A stretch of DNA of 64,000 nucleotides from Telopea speciosissima (GCF_018873765.1 NC_057920.1:16071307-16135306); one strand, 5' to 3'. Counted from the stretch's first letter, positions 1-11,120 are shown. Program-made: numbers and translations. Notes: generated by a model from the sequence alone, not told the origin.

Positions 1-24
1 TCTCTACCTTCTCCGCACTACTCC

Positions 25-3000
25 ATGTCGGTAATTGATGTTCCCCGGCGAGCCAATCGCCTGAAATTTCTTCCACATCTCTTCATCTTACTCTCTGTTT
101 TCTCTGTAGTCCAATCAAATGATCTTGACATCTTAATGAAATTCAAAGCTGCGTTTCCGAAATCCAATACCGTTGTTTTCGATTCATGGACGACTACTAA
201 TAACCCTTGTAATTTCACCGGAGTTTCCTGCAATTCGCAGGGTTCGGTAACAGGTATTGAACTTGGTAACAAAAGTTTGGTCGGTGTTATTCCTGTAGAT
301 TCTCTCTGCCAGCTTCCATTCCTGCAGAAATTGGGTCTCGGATCGAATTTCGTGTACGGTACCATCACTGACGCTTTGAGGAATTGCAGTAGCTTGCGAT
401 ACTTAGATCTTGGGTTTAATTCCTTCTCTGGTTCGGTCCCTGATTTATCCAGTCTAACTCAATTAGAGCTATTGAGTTTGAATGCCAGTGGGTTCTCCGG
501 TCCTTTTCCATGGAGTTCTCTGGCGAACATGACAAATCTCGCCTTCTTGAGTCTTGGCGATAATGTCTTCGATAGGGCTCCATTCCCTGTGAAGGTTTTG
601 AAGCTCGAGAAGTTGTATTGGCTGTACCTCTCTAATTGCAGCCTTGAAGGAACGATTCCTGTGGGCATCGGAAATCTCACTCGGCTCATCGACCTAGAAC
701 TCTCTGACAACTTTCTCACCGGCGAGATTCCGGTGGATATCGGGAAGCTTTCGAATCTCTGGCAGCTTGAGCTCTATGACAATCAATTGACAGGGAAATT
801 CCCACCTGGGTTTGGAAACCTTACTGCTCTCAATTACTTCGACGCTTCCAATAATCTTCTTGAAGGAGACCTATCGGAGCTGAGATTCTTGACAAACCTC
901 ATGTCTCTACAACTCTACGAGAATCAATTCTCAGGTGGGGTCCCCGAGGAATTTGGTAATTTCAAGGAACTTGTGAATCTCTCGCTCTACACAAATCAGC
1001 TCACGGGTCCTCTTCCTCAGAAGCTTGGTTCATGGGCAGACTTCATTTTCATCGACGTTTCGGAGAACTATTTAACAGGTCCGATTCCACCGGAAATGTG
1101 TAAGAATGGCCAGATGACGAAATTGTTGATTTTGCAGAACAATTTCACCGGTGGAATCCCAACGAATTATGTGAATTGTACATCAATGGTTCGTTTCCGA
1201 GTGAACAACAATTCTCTTTCCGGCAGCGTTCCCCCCGGACTGTGGGCTTTGCCGAACGTCTACATGATCGATCTCACTATGAACCAATTCGAAGGTTCCG
1301 TCACGGCAGACATTGCAAAAGCCAATTCCCTCGGGCAGTTACTCCTCGGAAGCAATAGATTTTCTGGTGAATTACCGCCGGAGATCACAAAAGCATCTTC
1401 TCTGGGTTTGATCGACTTGAGCCTTAACAAGTTTTCCGGCCAGATACCGTCGAGTATCGGAGAACTAAAGAATCTGAATAACTTTTATTTGCAGAATAAC
1501 CAAATCTCTGGTTCCATACCGGCTTCGCTAAGCTCCTGCGTGTCTCTGAACGTGATAAACTTTGCCGGGAACTCACTCTCTGGTTCGATTCCTTCGACTC
1601 TTGGATCGCTACCTTCTCTCAATTCGTTAAATCTATCAGACAACGAGCTTTCGGGATCAATCCCTTCGAGTTTATCTTCTTTGAAGCTAAGCCTTCTGGA
1701 TCTTTCCTACAACCAATTAAGCGGTCCAATACCACAATCACTCTCTATACAGGCTTATAACGGTAGTTTCGCAGGGAACCCCGGCCTCTGTAGTTCGAAC
1801 ATCAATTCCTTCCGGCCATGTTCGGATTCCGGAACTGTTGTGACCAGAACTGTTATTTCTTGTTTGGTTGTGGGAGCAGCCGTATTGATTCTGTCAGTTG
1901 GTTGCTTCCTTTTCTTAAAGAAGAGGCAGAAAGCAAATCAGGACCGTGCGATGTCCAGGGATTCTTGGGATATGAAATCATTCCATGTGATGAGTTTCAC
2001 CGAACACGAGATACTGGATTCCATCAAACAGGAGAATTTGATCGGAAAAGGTGGCTCCGGTAATGTCTATCGGGTGGTGGTTGCCGACGGTAAACAACTG
2101 GCGGTGAAGCACATATGGAATAACCCACCGGAATCCAAAAACAACCGGAGCAGCGCCCCCATGCTGAAGCGGCGGAACGGATACCAAGAAGAGTTGGAAG
2201 CGGAGGTGGCGACGCTGAGTTCTATCCGACACGTGAACGTGGTTAAGTTGTACTGCAGCATCACAAGCGAAGATTCCAGTCTATTGGTGTACGAGTACAT
2301 GCCAAATGGGAGTCTGTGGGACCGGTTGCACACGAGTGGAAAGATGGAGTTAGATTGGGAGAATCGGTACGAAATCGGAGTTGGAGCGGCGAAGGGGTTG
2401 GAATATCTTCATCACGGGTGCGAGAGACCGGTGATACACCGTGACGTGAAGTCTAGCAACATATTACTGGACGAGTTCTTGAAGCCTCGAATCGCCGATT
2501 TCGGACTCGCTAAGATCGTTCGGGCGAGTGGAACCACCAAAGACTCGTCCTCCACACATGTCATCGCTGGCACTCATGGTTACATCGCCCCTGGTAAAAA
2601 GTTTTTAACTTTTCCGTTTCTGTTTGTCTTTTTACTTACTTTTGTCTTATTGGGGGTTTGTTTATGGTGTTATATAGAGTACGCGTACACCTGCAAAGTG
2701 AACGAGAAGAGTGACGTGTACAGCTTCGGAGTGGTGCTGATGGAGCTTGTGACGGGAAAGAGGCCAATGGAACCGGAATTCGGGGAGAATAAGGATATAG
2801 TGTATTGGGTGAATCGGAGGGTTGGAACAAGGAGAGAGAGTGTGATGGGATTGGTGGACCCCAGAATACCGGAGATGTTGAAGGAAGATGCGGTGAAGGT
2901 GTTGAGGATTGCAACAATGTGCACAGCGAATGTGCCGGCGCTTAGACCGTCGATGAGAACGGTGGTTCAGATGCTGGAGGACGCTGAGCCTTGTAAGCTC

Positions 3001-3078
3001 ATCACCATTTCCATTTCAAAAGAAGATAAAGTATTAATGGAAGTGGAGGGTGAGGAGAAGATCAGTCAGAGCCCCTGA
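25..3078 (+). CDS. LRR receptor-like kinase, RLK7/HAIKU2 (IKU2) type, subfamily XI
   Basis: CDS is join(25..2593, 2678..3078), 989 aa; Arabidopsis RLK7 and IKU2 are of similar length. Seen: a hydrophobic signal peptide (about residues 14-31, after a short basic N-terminus); an N-terminal LRR cap with CNFTGVSC; about 20 LRRs to residue ~590; one membrane segment at about 605-630; then a Ser/Thr kinase with the glycine loop GKGGSGNVYR (~672), lysine in LAVKHIW, HRDVKSSN (~805), DFG (~823) and an APE motif rebuilt by splicing. AGTHGYIAPE has His where most relatives have Tyr. Wording such as SWDMKSFHVMSFTEHEILDS, YCSITSEDSSLLVYEYMPNG and MLEDAEPCKL matches RLK7/IKU2. In Arabidopsis RLK7 perceives PIP peptides in immunity and germination, and IKU2 controls endosperm and seed size; I cannot choose between the two. 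It acts at the plasma membrane. The start at 25 is the first ATG before the signal peptide, but only 24 bases lie upstream and no in-frame stop precedes it. Confidence 0.93.
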   Translation: MSVIDVPRRANRLKFLPHLFILLSVFSVVQSNDLDILMKFKAAFPKSNTVVFDSWTTTNNPCNFTGVSCNSQGSVTGIELGNKSLVGVIPVDSLCQLPFLQKLGLGSNFVYGTITDALRNCSSLRYLDLGFNSFSGSVPDLSSLTQLELLSLNASGFSGPFPWSSLANMTNLAFLSLGDNVFDRAPFPVKVLKLEKLYWLYLSNCSLEGTIPVGIGNLTRLIDLELSDNFLTGEIPVDIGKLSNLWQLELYDNQLTGKFPPGFGNLTALNYFDASNNLLEGDLSELRFLTNLMSLQLYENQFSGGVPEEFGNFKELVNLSLYTNQLTGPLPQKLGSWADFIFIDVSENYLTGPIPPEMCKNGQMTKLLILQNNFTGGIPTNYVNCTSMVRFRVNNNSLSGSVPPGLWALPNVYMIDLTMNQFEGSVTADIAKANSLGQLLLGSNRFSGELPPEITKASSLGLIDLSLNKFSGQIPSSIGELKNLNNFYLQNNQISGSIPASLSSCVSLNVINFAGNSLSGSIPSTLGSLPSLNSLNLSDNELSGSIPSSLSSLKLSLLDLSYNQLSGPIPQSLSIQAYNGSFAGNPGLCSSNINSFRPCSDSGTVVTRTVISCLVVGAAVLILSVGCFLFLKKRQKANQDRAMSRDSWDMKSFHVMSFTEHEILDSIKQENLIGKGGSGNVYRVVVADGKQLAVKHIWNNPPESKNNRSSAPMLKRRNGYQEELEAEVATLSSIRHVNVVKLYCSITSEDSSLLVYEYMPNGSLWDRLHTSGKMELDWENRYEIGVGAAKGLEYLHHGCERPVIHRDVKSSNILLDEFLKPRIADFGLAKIVRASGTTKDSSSTHVIAGTHGYIAPGKKFLTFPFLFVFLLTFVLLGVCLWCYIEYAYTCKVNEKSDVYSFGVVLMELVTGKRPMEPEFGENKDIVYWVNRRVGTRRESVMGLVDPRIPEMLKEDAVKVLRIATMCTANVPALRPSMRTVVQMLEDAEPCKLITISISKEDKVLMEVEGEEKISQSP
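2594..2677 (+). other. 84-nt intron in the kinase APE motif of the RLK7-like gene
   Basis: The GT (2594-2595) and AG (2676-2677) ends split the Glu codon of APE (phase 1), giving GYIAPEYAY after splicing. The intron is very short, T-rich, a multiple of three and has no in-frame stop. An unspliced message would therefore read through with 28 extra residues, nearly all hydrophobic, inside the activation segment. Confidence 0.9.
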
Positions 3079-3155
3079 AAACTGATTAATTGTGGAATGT
3101 AAATAATCAAATAATAGTCCACAATTAGATAGTAAGGAAATAGGGAGTTATTTCC

Positions 3156-3331
3156 CAATTCGATTCCTCTACTTCCGCCTGCCCCTATTGTCATCTGTGC
3201 TCCACACACAAGTAAGGCGGAATGTACCGCCTTACCTCTGCCCGAACGAGGGTAAAGCGATACTTTTTGTCACGTTTGTGTGTGGGGGCACACGGCAATA
3301 CCAGGTAGGCGGGAGTAGAGGAGTCGGATCC
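3156..3331. mobile_element. Fold-back MITE with 9-bp TSD (Mutator-like), family F1
   Basis: The arms GATTCCTCTACTTCCGCCTG (from 3162) and GGCGGGAGTAGAGGAGTC (to ~3325) are inverted repeats, and the pairing continues inward through CACACACAAG and CTTTGTGTGTG-like stretches. The 9-mer GTTATTTCC stands directly on both sides (3147-3155 and 3332-3340), a TSD length typical of Mutator elements. It lies 78 bases past the receptor-kinase stop codon, probably in its 3' UTR or just beyond. A second member is at about 21653-21850. No coding capacity. Confidence 0.75.
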
Positions 3332-3340
3332 GTTATTTCC

Positions 3341-4076
3341 TCTCTTTTGAACTCGATCTCACACCATCCATGGGGTGTGATCCTAGAGGTGGTTCCCACA
3401 TCTCATGGATGGTGTGATATTGATCCCAGTAGTTAACGACATTGGAGAGGAACTATGTTCGATGATTTAAGCTCCTCAGTACTTTCAGTTGCAGTTTTTG
3501 TTGTACGTTATGTAATTTTTGTAATATCTACTTCTCTTTTGCCTTTTTTCTAAAGAATTTGTTTTTAATTAAATATTATGAATCTGTTCAAGCTGTGTAA
3601 GCTCATGCCGAAAATGTTAGATAGTTGATCAATATATCAAAAACTCTAAAGTTGATGGAACGCGTTAAATTAATCTCTTTAATTTATTTTATACTAGACT
3701 GGTCAAATCATACATTAGATAGAGCCCTATTAAGCACATATAATCTTTGCTTCGGGACGTCCACAAAAACTATTTATGACGAAGATTCAAGGTAAAAAAT
3801 TAAAAACTATCTCGATTAGATCGGAGATATTGGGTTTTTTTTTTTTTTTATTTATGGAAATCATTACTACTGTTCATGAGAATGTGGACTGATCAATCAT
3901 TGGTCTGTGACTTCTTTTGGGAGCTCACATAGTTACCATTGGGAACTACTGATTCCCTATTCTTTGTGACTTTTAAGGGAGGTTTAGAATAGCATTAATG
4001 TTGAACATCCAACAACTTTTAACCTCTTATACAGAGATGCCTAATTGGTATATATATGCTTGAAAATTTATGAGTG
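3341..4076. other. Spacer, no gene seen
   Basis: AT-rich DNA with a T/A homopolymer near 3833-3850. I see no coding frame, RNA gene or clear repeat. Confidence 0.5.
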
Positions 4077-4085
4077 GGATGGGAT

Positions 4086-4680
4086 CATAGTTGGAAAATC
4101 AGGTTTTTTGACTCAGTTTGTGTTTTAGAAAATCTGGTGATTCGACCTAGTCAAGCTGAATCATTTTTTTATTATTATTAAAAAATACGAATAAATGCTA
4201 CATTGTTATGGATTGGATAATGAAGACTTCAATGTGGAGAGAGAGAGATGGCTTCTTTTAATTTATATATAGAATCATAAATGCTACATGGCAATTTCCA
4301 AGAAGAGAGAGAGATCCAAAACGTTAATTAATTGTGAATTATGACAAGCATTTTTAGTCTTTATTGTTTTAGGCATTTAAATTTACATTTATTACTTGTT
4401 ACTAATTATATTTATTGATATATTCACTCATAATCAAGTAGTATTTATATTATTCAAAAAAAAAGTCAAGTAGCATTTATGTATTTAAAAATTGACAAGA
4501 CTCGTCTAGTTAAAAGTGACTCGGGTTAAAAAATCGAGTCGTGTTTGATTCGGGCGAGTCAATACCAAGTCGCGTCATTTTTTCACCTTGATCGAATCTA
4601 CATGACTCTTGACTAGGTTTTCCAAAATTTTGACTCGACTTGAGTGACTCGGTCGAGTCAAAACCCGATTTTCCAACTGT
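4086..4680. mobile_element. 595-bp terminal-inverted-repeat element with 9-bp TSD
   Basis: The left end reads AGTTGGAAAATCAGG followed by TTTTTTGACTC. The right end is its inverse (GAGTCAAAACCC then GATTTTCCAACT). GGATGGGAT flanks both ends directly (4077-4085 and 4681-4689). The 9-bp TSD suggests a non-autonomous Mutator-type element. The interior is rich in GACTCG/CGAGTC motifs. No transposase frame. Confidence 0.75.
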
Positions 4681-4689
4681 GGATGGGAT

Positions 4690-5617
4690 AGAAAAAGATG
4701 GAGTGTGTGTATTCTGGAACTGTTTATTAGGAGAAAAGGTAGGATTACGGATCAGGATCGTCTCCAAGGAGCCCAGTGCCCAGGGCGCATCCACCGGTTG
4801 AGGTGTGTCGTACATATCTCGACGTACGTATGGGAATGTGAACAGCACACCCTAACGGTTGGCAACACCTTGAGCGTGCTGTGCTCCCCGAAGATGAGCT
4901 AGATTCTAGGATTACATGCCATCCTTTTCTTCTGGAGTGAATAAGTGAGATCGGTGGGTTTTGCTTTGGACCTTTGGAATTCACCGTGAGCGTACATGGA
5001 GTCTATTAAAATAAATCAAATGAAGATCAATTATTCTTCCCTTCTTAATAAGGCCTTTTTCCTTGAGCATAAAAAGGGAAACACAGAATGATTGGATCTT
5101 AGAAAGCCGTTCAGGGGTGGAACTCGAGAGGAGAGGGGTGAGAGCATGGCTGGAGCAGTTGACTGGATCAGATACGCTATGCTGGGCTCGAAAGATTTGA
5201 TGATTGGAGTAGAGCATTATCATTACAAACTACTTTTATTATTGTTGTGCTGGGTAAAGTAGATCAGCCATGGTCATGGGCCTATAAGACCATTACCCAA
5301 AGGTAATGAGACACTATAAAGTATAAACTACCTTTTTTATTTGATTTTGGTTGTGTTTGTGCGGGCAAAAGTGATCAGCCATGGCCATTAAATTTACTCA
5401 TTCTCCAAAGGTTTAGAGACAAGAGAAGACGCTACAAACTACTTTATTTTGGTGCTTGTGCTGGGCAAAGGTAATCTGCGGAAAGTTAATCAGCCATTGG
5501 CCCAATGGCTTATTACACAAAGGTTGAGAATCTCTCTCTTTCTCTCTCTCCATTCGTGGGTTTTGTTTTAATGATTATGATTCTGTTTTTGTTTTGAAAA
5601 AGAAAATAATTATTAGG
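4690..5617. other. Spacer, repeat-like, no gene seen
   Basis: 4740-4905 is GC-richer with weak self-complementarity around CGACGTACG, and could be a decayed fold-back element. At 5225-5535 three loosely similar units recur, each with TACTTT, TGTGCTGGGCAAAG-like text and GATCAGCCATGG, suggesting an old tandem array of roughly 110 bp. No credible gene. Confidence 0.35.
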
Positions 5618-5627
5618 GTGTGAAGAC

Positions 5628-5752
5628 GAATCATTATCCCTTCCAATTCCTCACATGAGGGTGGAAATGATCACCCTACTCTCTATCCGAAAACACTGTC
5701 CAAGGTGGGATCCACTCCTGCTTATTAGAGAAATTGGAGGTGATAATTATTC
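5628..5752. mobile_element. 125-bp MITE with 10-bp direct flanking repeat
   Basis: Inverted ends GAATCATTATCCCTTCCAAT (5628-5647) and ATTGGAGGTGATAATTATTC (5733-5752). GTGTGAAGAC is present directly on both sides (5618-5627, 5753-5762). The TSD of 9-10 bp fits a Mutator-like MITE. Confidence 0.7.
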
Positions 5753-7086
5753 GTGTGAAGACGCACAGTTATTTGGTAACATGCATGACTACTCTAACCA
5801 TAGAGTGGAATTCGGTAATGTTATTTTACATATTATTGACAAGACATTCCTTGTCCAGGTGTGGTAATTTTGTTGATCTCCCTAGGAATATAAAGAAAAG
5901 AAACAAGCATAAAAAACAATGACAAATGTAAATTATTGTCCACAACAAATGAACCACCAAAGGAATGTTTGTTAATGTTGTCGACAAATATAAGACTAGC
6001 TCACGACAATCTGATTCCACCAGCAAGTTCTCAAAGCAATCTGAGAATGCCTCCAACAATTCGATCACTTCTGATAGACATTGCTTCATTGATTAGAATG
6101 AAGTTGAATGTCGTCTTCTCAAACATTGCTCTATCGACTACAAGAAAACCATGCAACCAATGGAAACAAATTTAGGAGATTTTAGTCGCGGTAATTTTTA
6201 TCCCCACTAAAAATATGTTTTTACGGACTTTATAGTCACTAAATAGTCAAAACTTAGATATTACGCAGTGATTATAGAATTTTTGCTTTTAAATCACTAC
6301 CTTTCAAGTTTCAACAGTGCTAATTATTTATTACATTAATAATATAGTTTTTTAGACAAGTGAAAAAAACATTCAACATCATGAAAAGTGCTCTTTTAGA
6401 GTCGGTAATATTAAATCACCTTAATTTTTTATGCTAATGAGGAAACCTTTGAACCTGCCTGGGGGGGGGTTTAGTTATTATTGATTTAAATTATAATAAT
6501 TAAACCAAATCCATACAACTTTGAGCTCTCTTGAGTCATTGGATCTCTGAAAGGGCAGCAATGGAGGTCTTAATTACCTGGTTTTGGTGGGGGGAGGGGA
6601 GGCGGGGAGATATGCTTGATCTTTCTCGGCAATTGTTAACTACTGCTCGGAACTGATCTCCTCAGAAAGGATCACCTTGAACTAGCGAGCTAGAAACAAT
6701 GTTAACGCGGCATATTCTTCACCTCGAGAAGGTGATGATCATCCAGAGGAGACTGCAAATATGCAAGTTCAGTTCACTCCATGGAGAGCTATGCCTTGAA
6801 GGAAGCTTTGACAAGCTAAGGGACTTCATACATTCCTGGTCAGTCCTAATCCTCTTGGGCCGGGCCCCAACCTAGACTCTTAGATATATTTTCAATTTAC
6901 GAGTTGGGCTGGGATGGGCTTTTTGTTCGGCAGATTACAGGACAAAATGTGCTTCTTTTGGGTTGTGAGCCCAACCCATGAATAGGTTCTGTTCCTGTGG
7001 TGTTTGGGCTCTGGACCAAAATGGTCGTAATGGGTTTCAGTGACTGCCCCATTCATTCAATTACTTGTGAGATAAATTATAATGGG

Positions 7087-7295
7087 TTAAAATCGGAAGA
7101 AAAAAAAATATTGTCCTGGAAAAAAAGTGCAGTTTGGGGCTTAGAGCTCGATTCATGGAAGATGTTAAATCCAACGGTGCCAAGCTTGAGAAGAAAGAAA
7201 AAGCAAAAGAGAAAAATAAAAAAACTGGGGCAATCGAACTCTTAGCCCCAAACTGCACCGCACTGCACTTTTAGGGAATTGGAGAGGATTTTAAT
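7087..7295. mobile_element. Fold-back MITE, family F2, copy 1
   Basis: AAAGTGCAGTTTGGGGCT (from ~7124) is mirrored by GCCCCAAACTGCACCG (~7245-7260). The right end carries TTTTAGGGAATTGGAGAGG, identical to the terminus of the copy at 8632-8854. The left terminus has decayed. The loop is a purine-rich AAGAAAG tract. Confidence 0.65.
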
Positions 7296-7444
7296 GCGTT
7301 AAAATCTGTGTTCTCCCGATTGTCAAACTAAGGTTAAATAGTACAGAAGGTGATTCTTACTTTTTAATTTTTTCCAACTATCTTACTGAAATAAAATTCC
7401 AAAAGTAGCTCATTAAGGGTGAAGGATCTACCATGTTGATCAAA

Positions 7445-7930
7445 ACCAAGAAAGTAGGGGTGTCAAAAAAAACCCAGCCAGCACAAGCCCGGACAGGGCT
7501 AGGCCGGGCCTGGGGATAACCAAGGGTTGGGCTGGGTTTGATATTTGCATGGCCCTGACAAGGCTGGGTGGGCCTAGGTTGAGGCCTCGACCAGGGCAGG
7601 GCCAGCCCGACCCTGTATTATATAATACATATTATTTGGCATGCTTTGTTGCAACGGTCAAGGTTGCTCTATTGTGACCAATTGGTCACGAGTTTGAGCC
7701 TCGAAACAGCCTCTTCGCAAAAAACTCCTTTTTTTTTATAGTCTGGGCTTAGTTAAGTGGGTTGTGATTGGGCTTTGTTAGTAACACAATTCAATGGGCC
7801 AAGATATTCAGGGACAATCAGGGCCGGTTTGGGCTTGGGTTTAGGAAGGCTCCTACCAGGATTCGAGCTGGGTTTAGAGTATACTTGGCCTGCAAGCCTG
7901 GGCAGGCTTGTTTGTTAAGGCCCATTGACT
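7445..7930. mobile_element. GGGTGTCAA-type MITE remnant with SINE fragment
   Basis: It starts with AGGGGTGTCAAAAAAAACCC and is full of GGGCTGGG/GGCCTGG motifs, like the elements at 10400-10588 and 11121-11526. Inside, at about 7650-7732, is an Au-SINE-like piece: GTGACCAATTGGTCACGAGT, a B-box-like GAGTTTGAGCCTCG, then AACAGCCTCTTCGCAAAAAA. The right limit is uncertain. Confidence 0.5.
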
Positions 7931-8427
7931 AGGTTACAAGAAAAGAAACCTGAAGAACTTCTACCTACAGAAAAAACACTGAAGAACTTTAGATTAAATA
8001 TTTTTAATTAAAAATTTTTTTGATGGGTTATGAGTCTAAAGGTGGCCCCTTTCTTTCTTTTAATGCAAAGAACATTTCAATGTCTTTAGGGTGGTGGCTA
8101 CTTTATATGGGGAAAATGGTTTAATTGATCAAGTAAACTAGGCACAAAAAAAGAATGAAAAAGTGAGACGAAAAGAATGAAAAAGAGAGAAAAAAAAAAA
8201 AATTCTTCAAAAGGAGCCCTCCATGCATGCATTAAGATAAGCCTATCTTAATGACACACTACTTTGAGTTTGGGCCACACGAGGATTGATCTCAGCAATT
8301 TGGATTTAAGTCATGCCGTCATATATGGAACCCTATCTCAAGCATGGCCCTTTATTGTATTAATCTTTAACCAATATTTTGCCAATTTTTTTTATGACTT
8401 AATTCTTAAGGATATACATTTCATGGT
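7931..8427. other. Spacer, no gene seen
   Basis: AT-rich sequence with several A-rich tracts (for example 8156-8205). I see no gene, RNA or clear repeat. Confidence 0.4.
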
Positions 8428-8443
8428 TGAAAGTTGCTAAACG

Positions 8444-8592
8444 GTAAAGGTTGCTCCATTTGTAGCCAAATGGTCACAGATTCGAGTTTGGAAATAGCCT
8501 CTTTGTGAAAGCAAAGGTAAGACTACGTACATTATGACTCTTCTTAGACCCCGTACTGGCGGGAGCCTTGTGCACTGGGTACGTCTTTTTAC
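8444..8592 (+). mobile_element. Au-type SINE with target-site duplication
   Basis: A tRNA-like head with GGTCACAGATTCGAGTTTGG (B box), then ATAGCCTCTTTGTGAAAGCA, GGTAAGACTACGTAC, GACCCCGTACTGGCGGGAGC and GTGCACTGGGTACG. This is the order of landmarks known for angiosperm Au SINEs. The flanking direct repeat TGAAAGTTGCTAAACG (8428-8443) and TGAAATTTGCTAAACG (8593-8608) differs at one base. SINEs are copied by LINE machinery and encode nothing. Confidence 0.85.
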
Positions 8593-8631
8593 TGAAATTT
8601 GCTAAACGTATAAATGACAAAGTTGTGGAAA

Positions 8632-8854
8632 ATAATTCTCTCCAATTCCCTAAAAGTGTGTAGCGTGGCAGTTTAGGGTGGAGATGTCGACACTTGGAAG
8701 CTCGGACATCCAATAGTGCCAAGCTCGAGAAAAAAGAAGAAAAAAAAAAACAAAGTCAATGAACTCGGATCGTTGGATGTCCGAGCTGCTAGGTGTCAAC
8801 ATCTCCACCCCGAACTGCCGCACTGCACATTTTAGGGAATTGGAGAGGATTAAA
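8632..8854. mobile_element. Fold-back MITE, family F2, copy 2, arms near 100 nt
   Basis: The ends CTCTCCAATTCCCTAAAAG and TTTTAGGGAATTGGAGAGG are inverted. The complementarity continues through GGTGGAGATGTCGACACTTG / TAGGTGTCAACATCTCCACC and AGCTCGGACATCCAA / TTGGATGTCCGAGCT, leaving an A-rich loop near 8735-8755. It lies 39 bp from the SINE. Transcription would give a long hairpin. Confidence 0.78.
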
Positions 8855-10399
8855 TCCCAAAGTTATGAACTTTCTCAAAATTTATATCATCGTACTGCTA
8901 CGTGTCAAATATTTAAGGTTATGTAGAGTATGCTGCCCTTTATTATTAATTTCTTTTTTTTGGTGGGGGGATTTATTGTTCTTATATACATGTTTAGGAA
9001 CTTTCACATTGTCATTAAAACTGTTGCATTAAGGTTAAAATTATGTTTAGATACAATGGAGAAACGTAAGATTCTTTGAAAAATAAACCATTGAAAAATC
9101 AAGAGAAAACATCTATGCATAATGAACCATGCATATCTCTCTCTCTCTTCATCAATGTTAGGTCTTTTTTTCTGTTTTTTAAGTCATCCTTGGTATGTTT
9201 AATATGGACATGAGACTGGTGCCTAGTTGGTAGCCCCAAGAATAGTACGGGGGGTCAATGAGAGCACATGTAGGGGCACATACATGGATGGGAATTTTTA
9301 TTTCACAAAGACGGGGTGATAATTTAGTGTTCTCATGTGTGTTAGTGCAGGGGCTACACCATCAAGCAGTGTTCCGTTCTTTATTCACGAGGTATTCTAT
9401 GTGACAGATTATGAAACCCTAATTCTGCTATTCAATTATTGAGTCAAATCTATCAAAGCATTACCTAAAAAAAAAAATTCAAAATACTTTTTCCCTTTTT
9501 AAAAAAAAAATTCATTTTCTTCTTATTTTAGGTCTCTTTAGATATAGTAAGACAAAATGTTTCATGTATAAAAAACCCTTTCCCATATGGTAAAGTGCAA
9601 ACCCTGTTACCTATAATTAGAATTTAAGAAATTTTTAAGACTAAAAAAAATATTTGAAAGCACTATCATGCATTGCTAGGTAAAGTTATTGGTCGTTGAT
9701 AGTGTGATCACTATTTCATGTACTATAGCCCTCTTCCTCTAGTTTGTGGCTAAGATCAAACACTATAATCCAAAAGTTTCCTCCAATGAACATAATGGTT
9801 TTTATTACCCTTTCTAGTACTATAGTCAAGATATAAAATATAGGGAAAAAGGTCACCAGCAAAGACACAAATGGAATGGATAATCTCTTGGATAGCCCAC
9901 AAGTCAAATTTACTAGTTTTCATTGTATCCCTCATGTAATGTTTGAAACTTTATAAATTTGAATTTCTAACATGTTGTTTTGTAAGTTTATGTACATTGA
10001 ATTGTATTATATATTTTGTTAAATATTTAAAAAATAATAATAATAAATATTGAATTTAATCACAATAAAAATAAAAATATTAAGTTGATTCACTTTTTGT
10101 GTTTTTTTTTTCATGCCGCTCGTATTAAGGGGACCTCTCGCATCATACTAAATACAACATGGAAAACGATTTTTTCAATAGAAAACCCACATAGTTATAA
10201 GAAAAAGAATATCTTTGTAAAGGACCTGGCTCTCCACCAGCCATGACTCCAATTCCTGCCACGGCTGGAGGAGAGTCAAATACCTTTGTAAAACCCACAT
10301 GATTAGAATATGAGAAAGCATAAGAAACCTCTTAGATATGGAAAAAAATTTTCCAATTATTTGTATATCAAAAAAAAATTAACGACAAGGGTCCTATTG
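8855..10399. other. Spacer, no gene seen
   Basis: AT-rich with many A/T homopolymers and a (CT)n run near 9137. No conserved protein frame, RNA gene or clear TSD-flanked element recognised. Confidence 0.45.
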
Positions 10400-10588
10400 T
10401 AGGGGTGTCAAAAAAACCCGGTCAGCTTGAGCCCGAATAGGATTGGGCCAAGCCTGTGTTCCTGCCAGGGTCGGGCTGGATTGAGAGTCTGCGTCACTCT
10501 AGCAGGGTCGGGCTGGACTTGGATTTAAATTATGGTTCCTAGGGTTGGGCTAGGGTTAAGGCCCAGACCAGGATGTTGACACCCCTAG
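10400..10588. mobile_element. GGGTGTCAA-type MITE
   Basis: Terminal inverted repeats TAGGGGTGTCAA and TTGACACCCCTAG bound a body full of GGGCTGG/GGGTCGGGC motifs. Related ends occur at 7445, 11121 and 24865. No clean TSD was found. Confidence 0.65.
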
Positions 10589-11120
10589 CTTATTCACTAA
10601 TTTAAGTATCTTGGGACCATAAAAAGGAGTTCACTTGAAATCTATGGTCCATGGGGGTAGCTGATCCGGATTCACTATGAGTCTCTCCACTTAGAAGGAA
10701 TAATGGGACATGTCCTATCAGTCCTTGTGAACCACTTCTTCAATTCTAAACAAAAGGTTCAACGATATCTTTTCCTTTTCAGCACACGTAAACTTGACAC
10801 CGAAGGACCAGTTTGTATTTGAAACTAACTTTGACAATCGTTGGATCAGAATAACTTTAAACAGCATTAAATCGACAAACTTATTCCAATCCAATGGTTG
10901 TTAGATATGGTCTCCCCATAAGGCATATCTCGCATTTCTATAACCATTTCAATAAAAGAGATACAAAAAAGGGTGAGGGGGGGGGGGGGGAGAATGTTGG
11001 AATGCCTATGATATTAAAATGCATGATTATGATAATTGACTCATAGCATATTTTACCATGTCGGTATTGAGGAGAGTGTTCCCCACGACGTCATTGTGTT
11101 GGGGAATCTCCAATGCCACA
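10589..11120. other. Spacer, no gene seen
   Basis: Includes a G homopolymer at about 10979-10990. No coding or RNA feature recognised. Confidence 0.4.
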
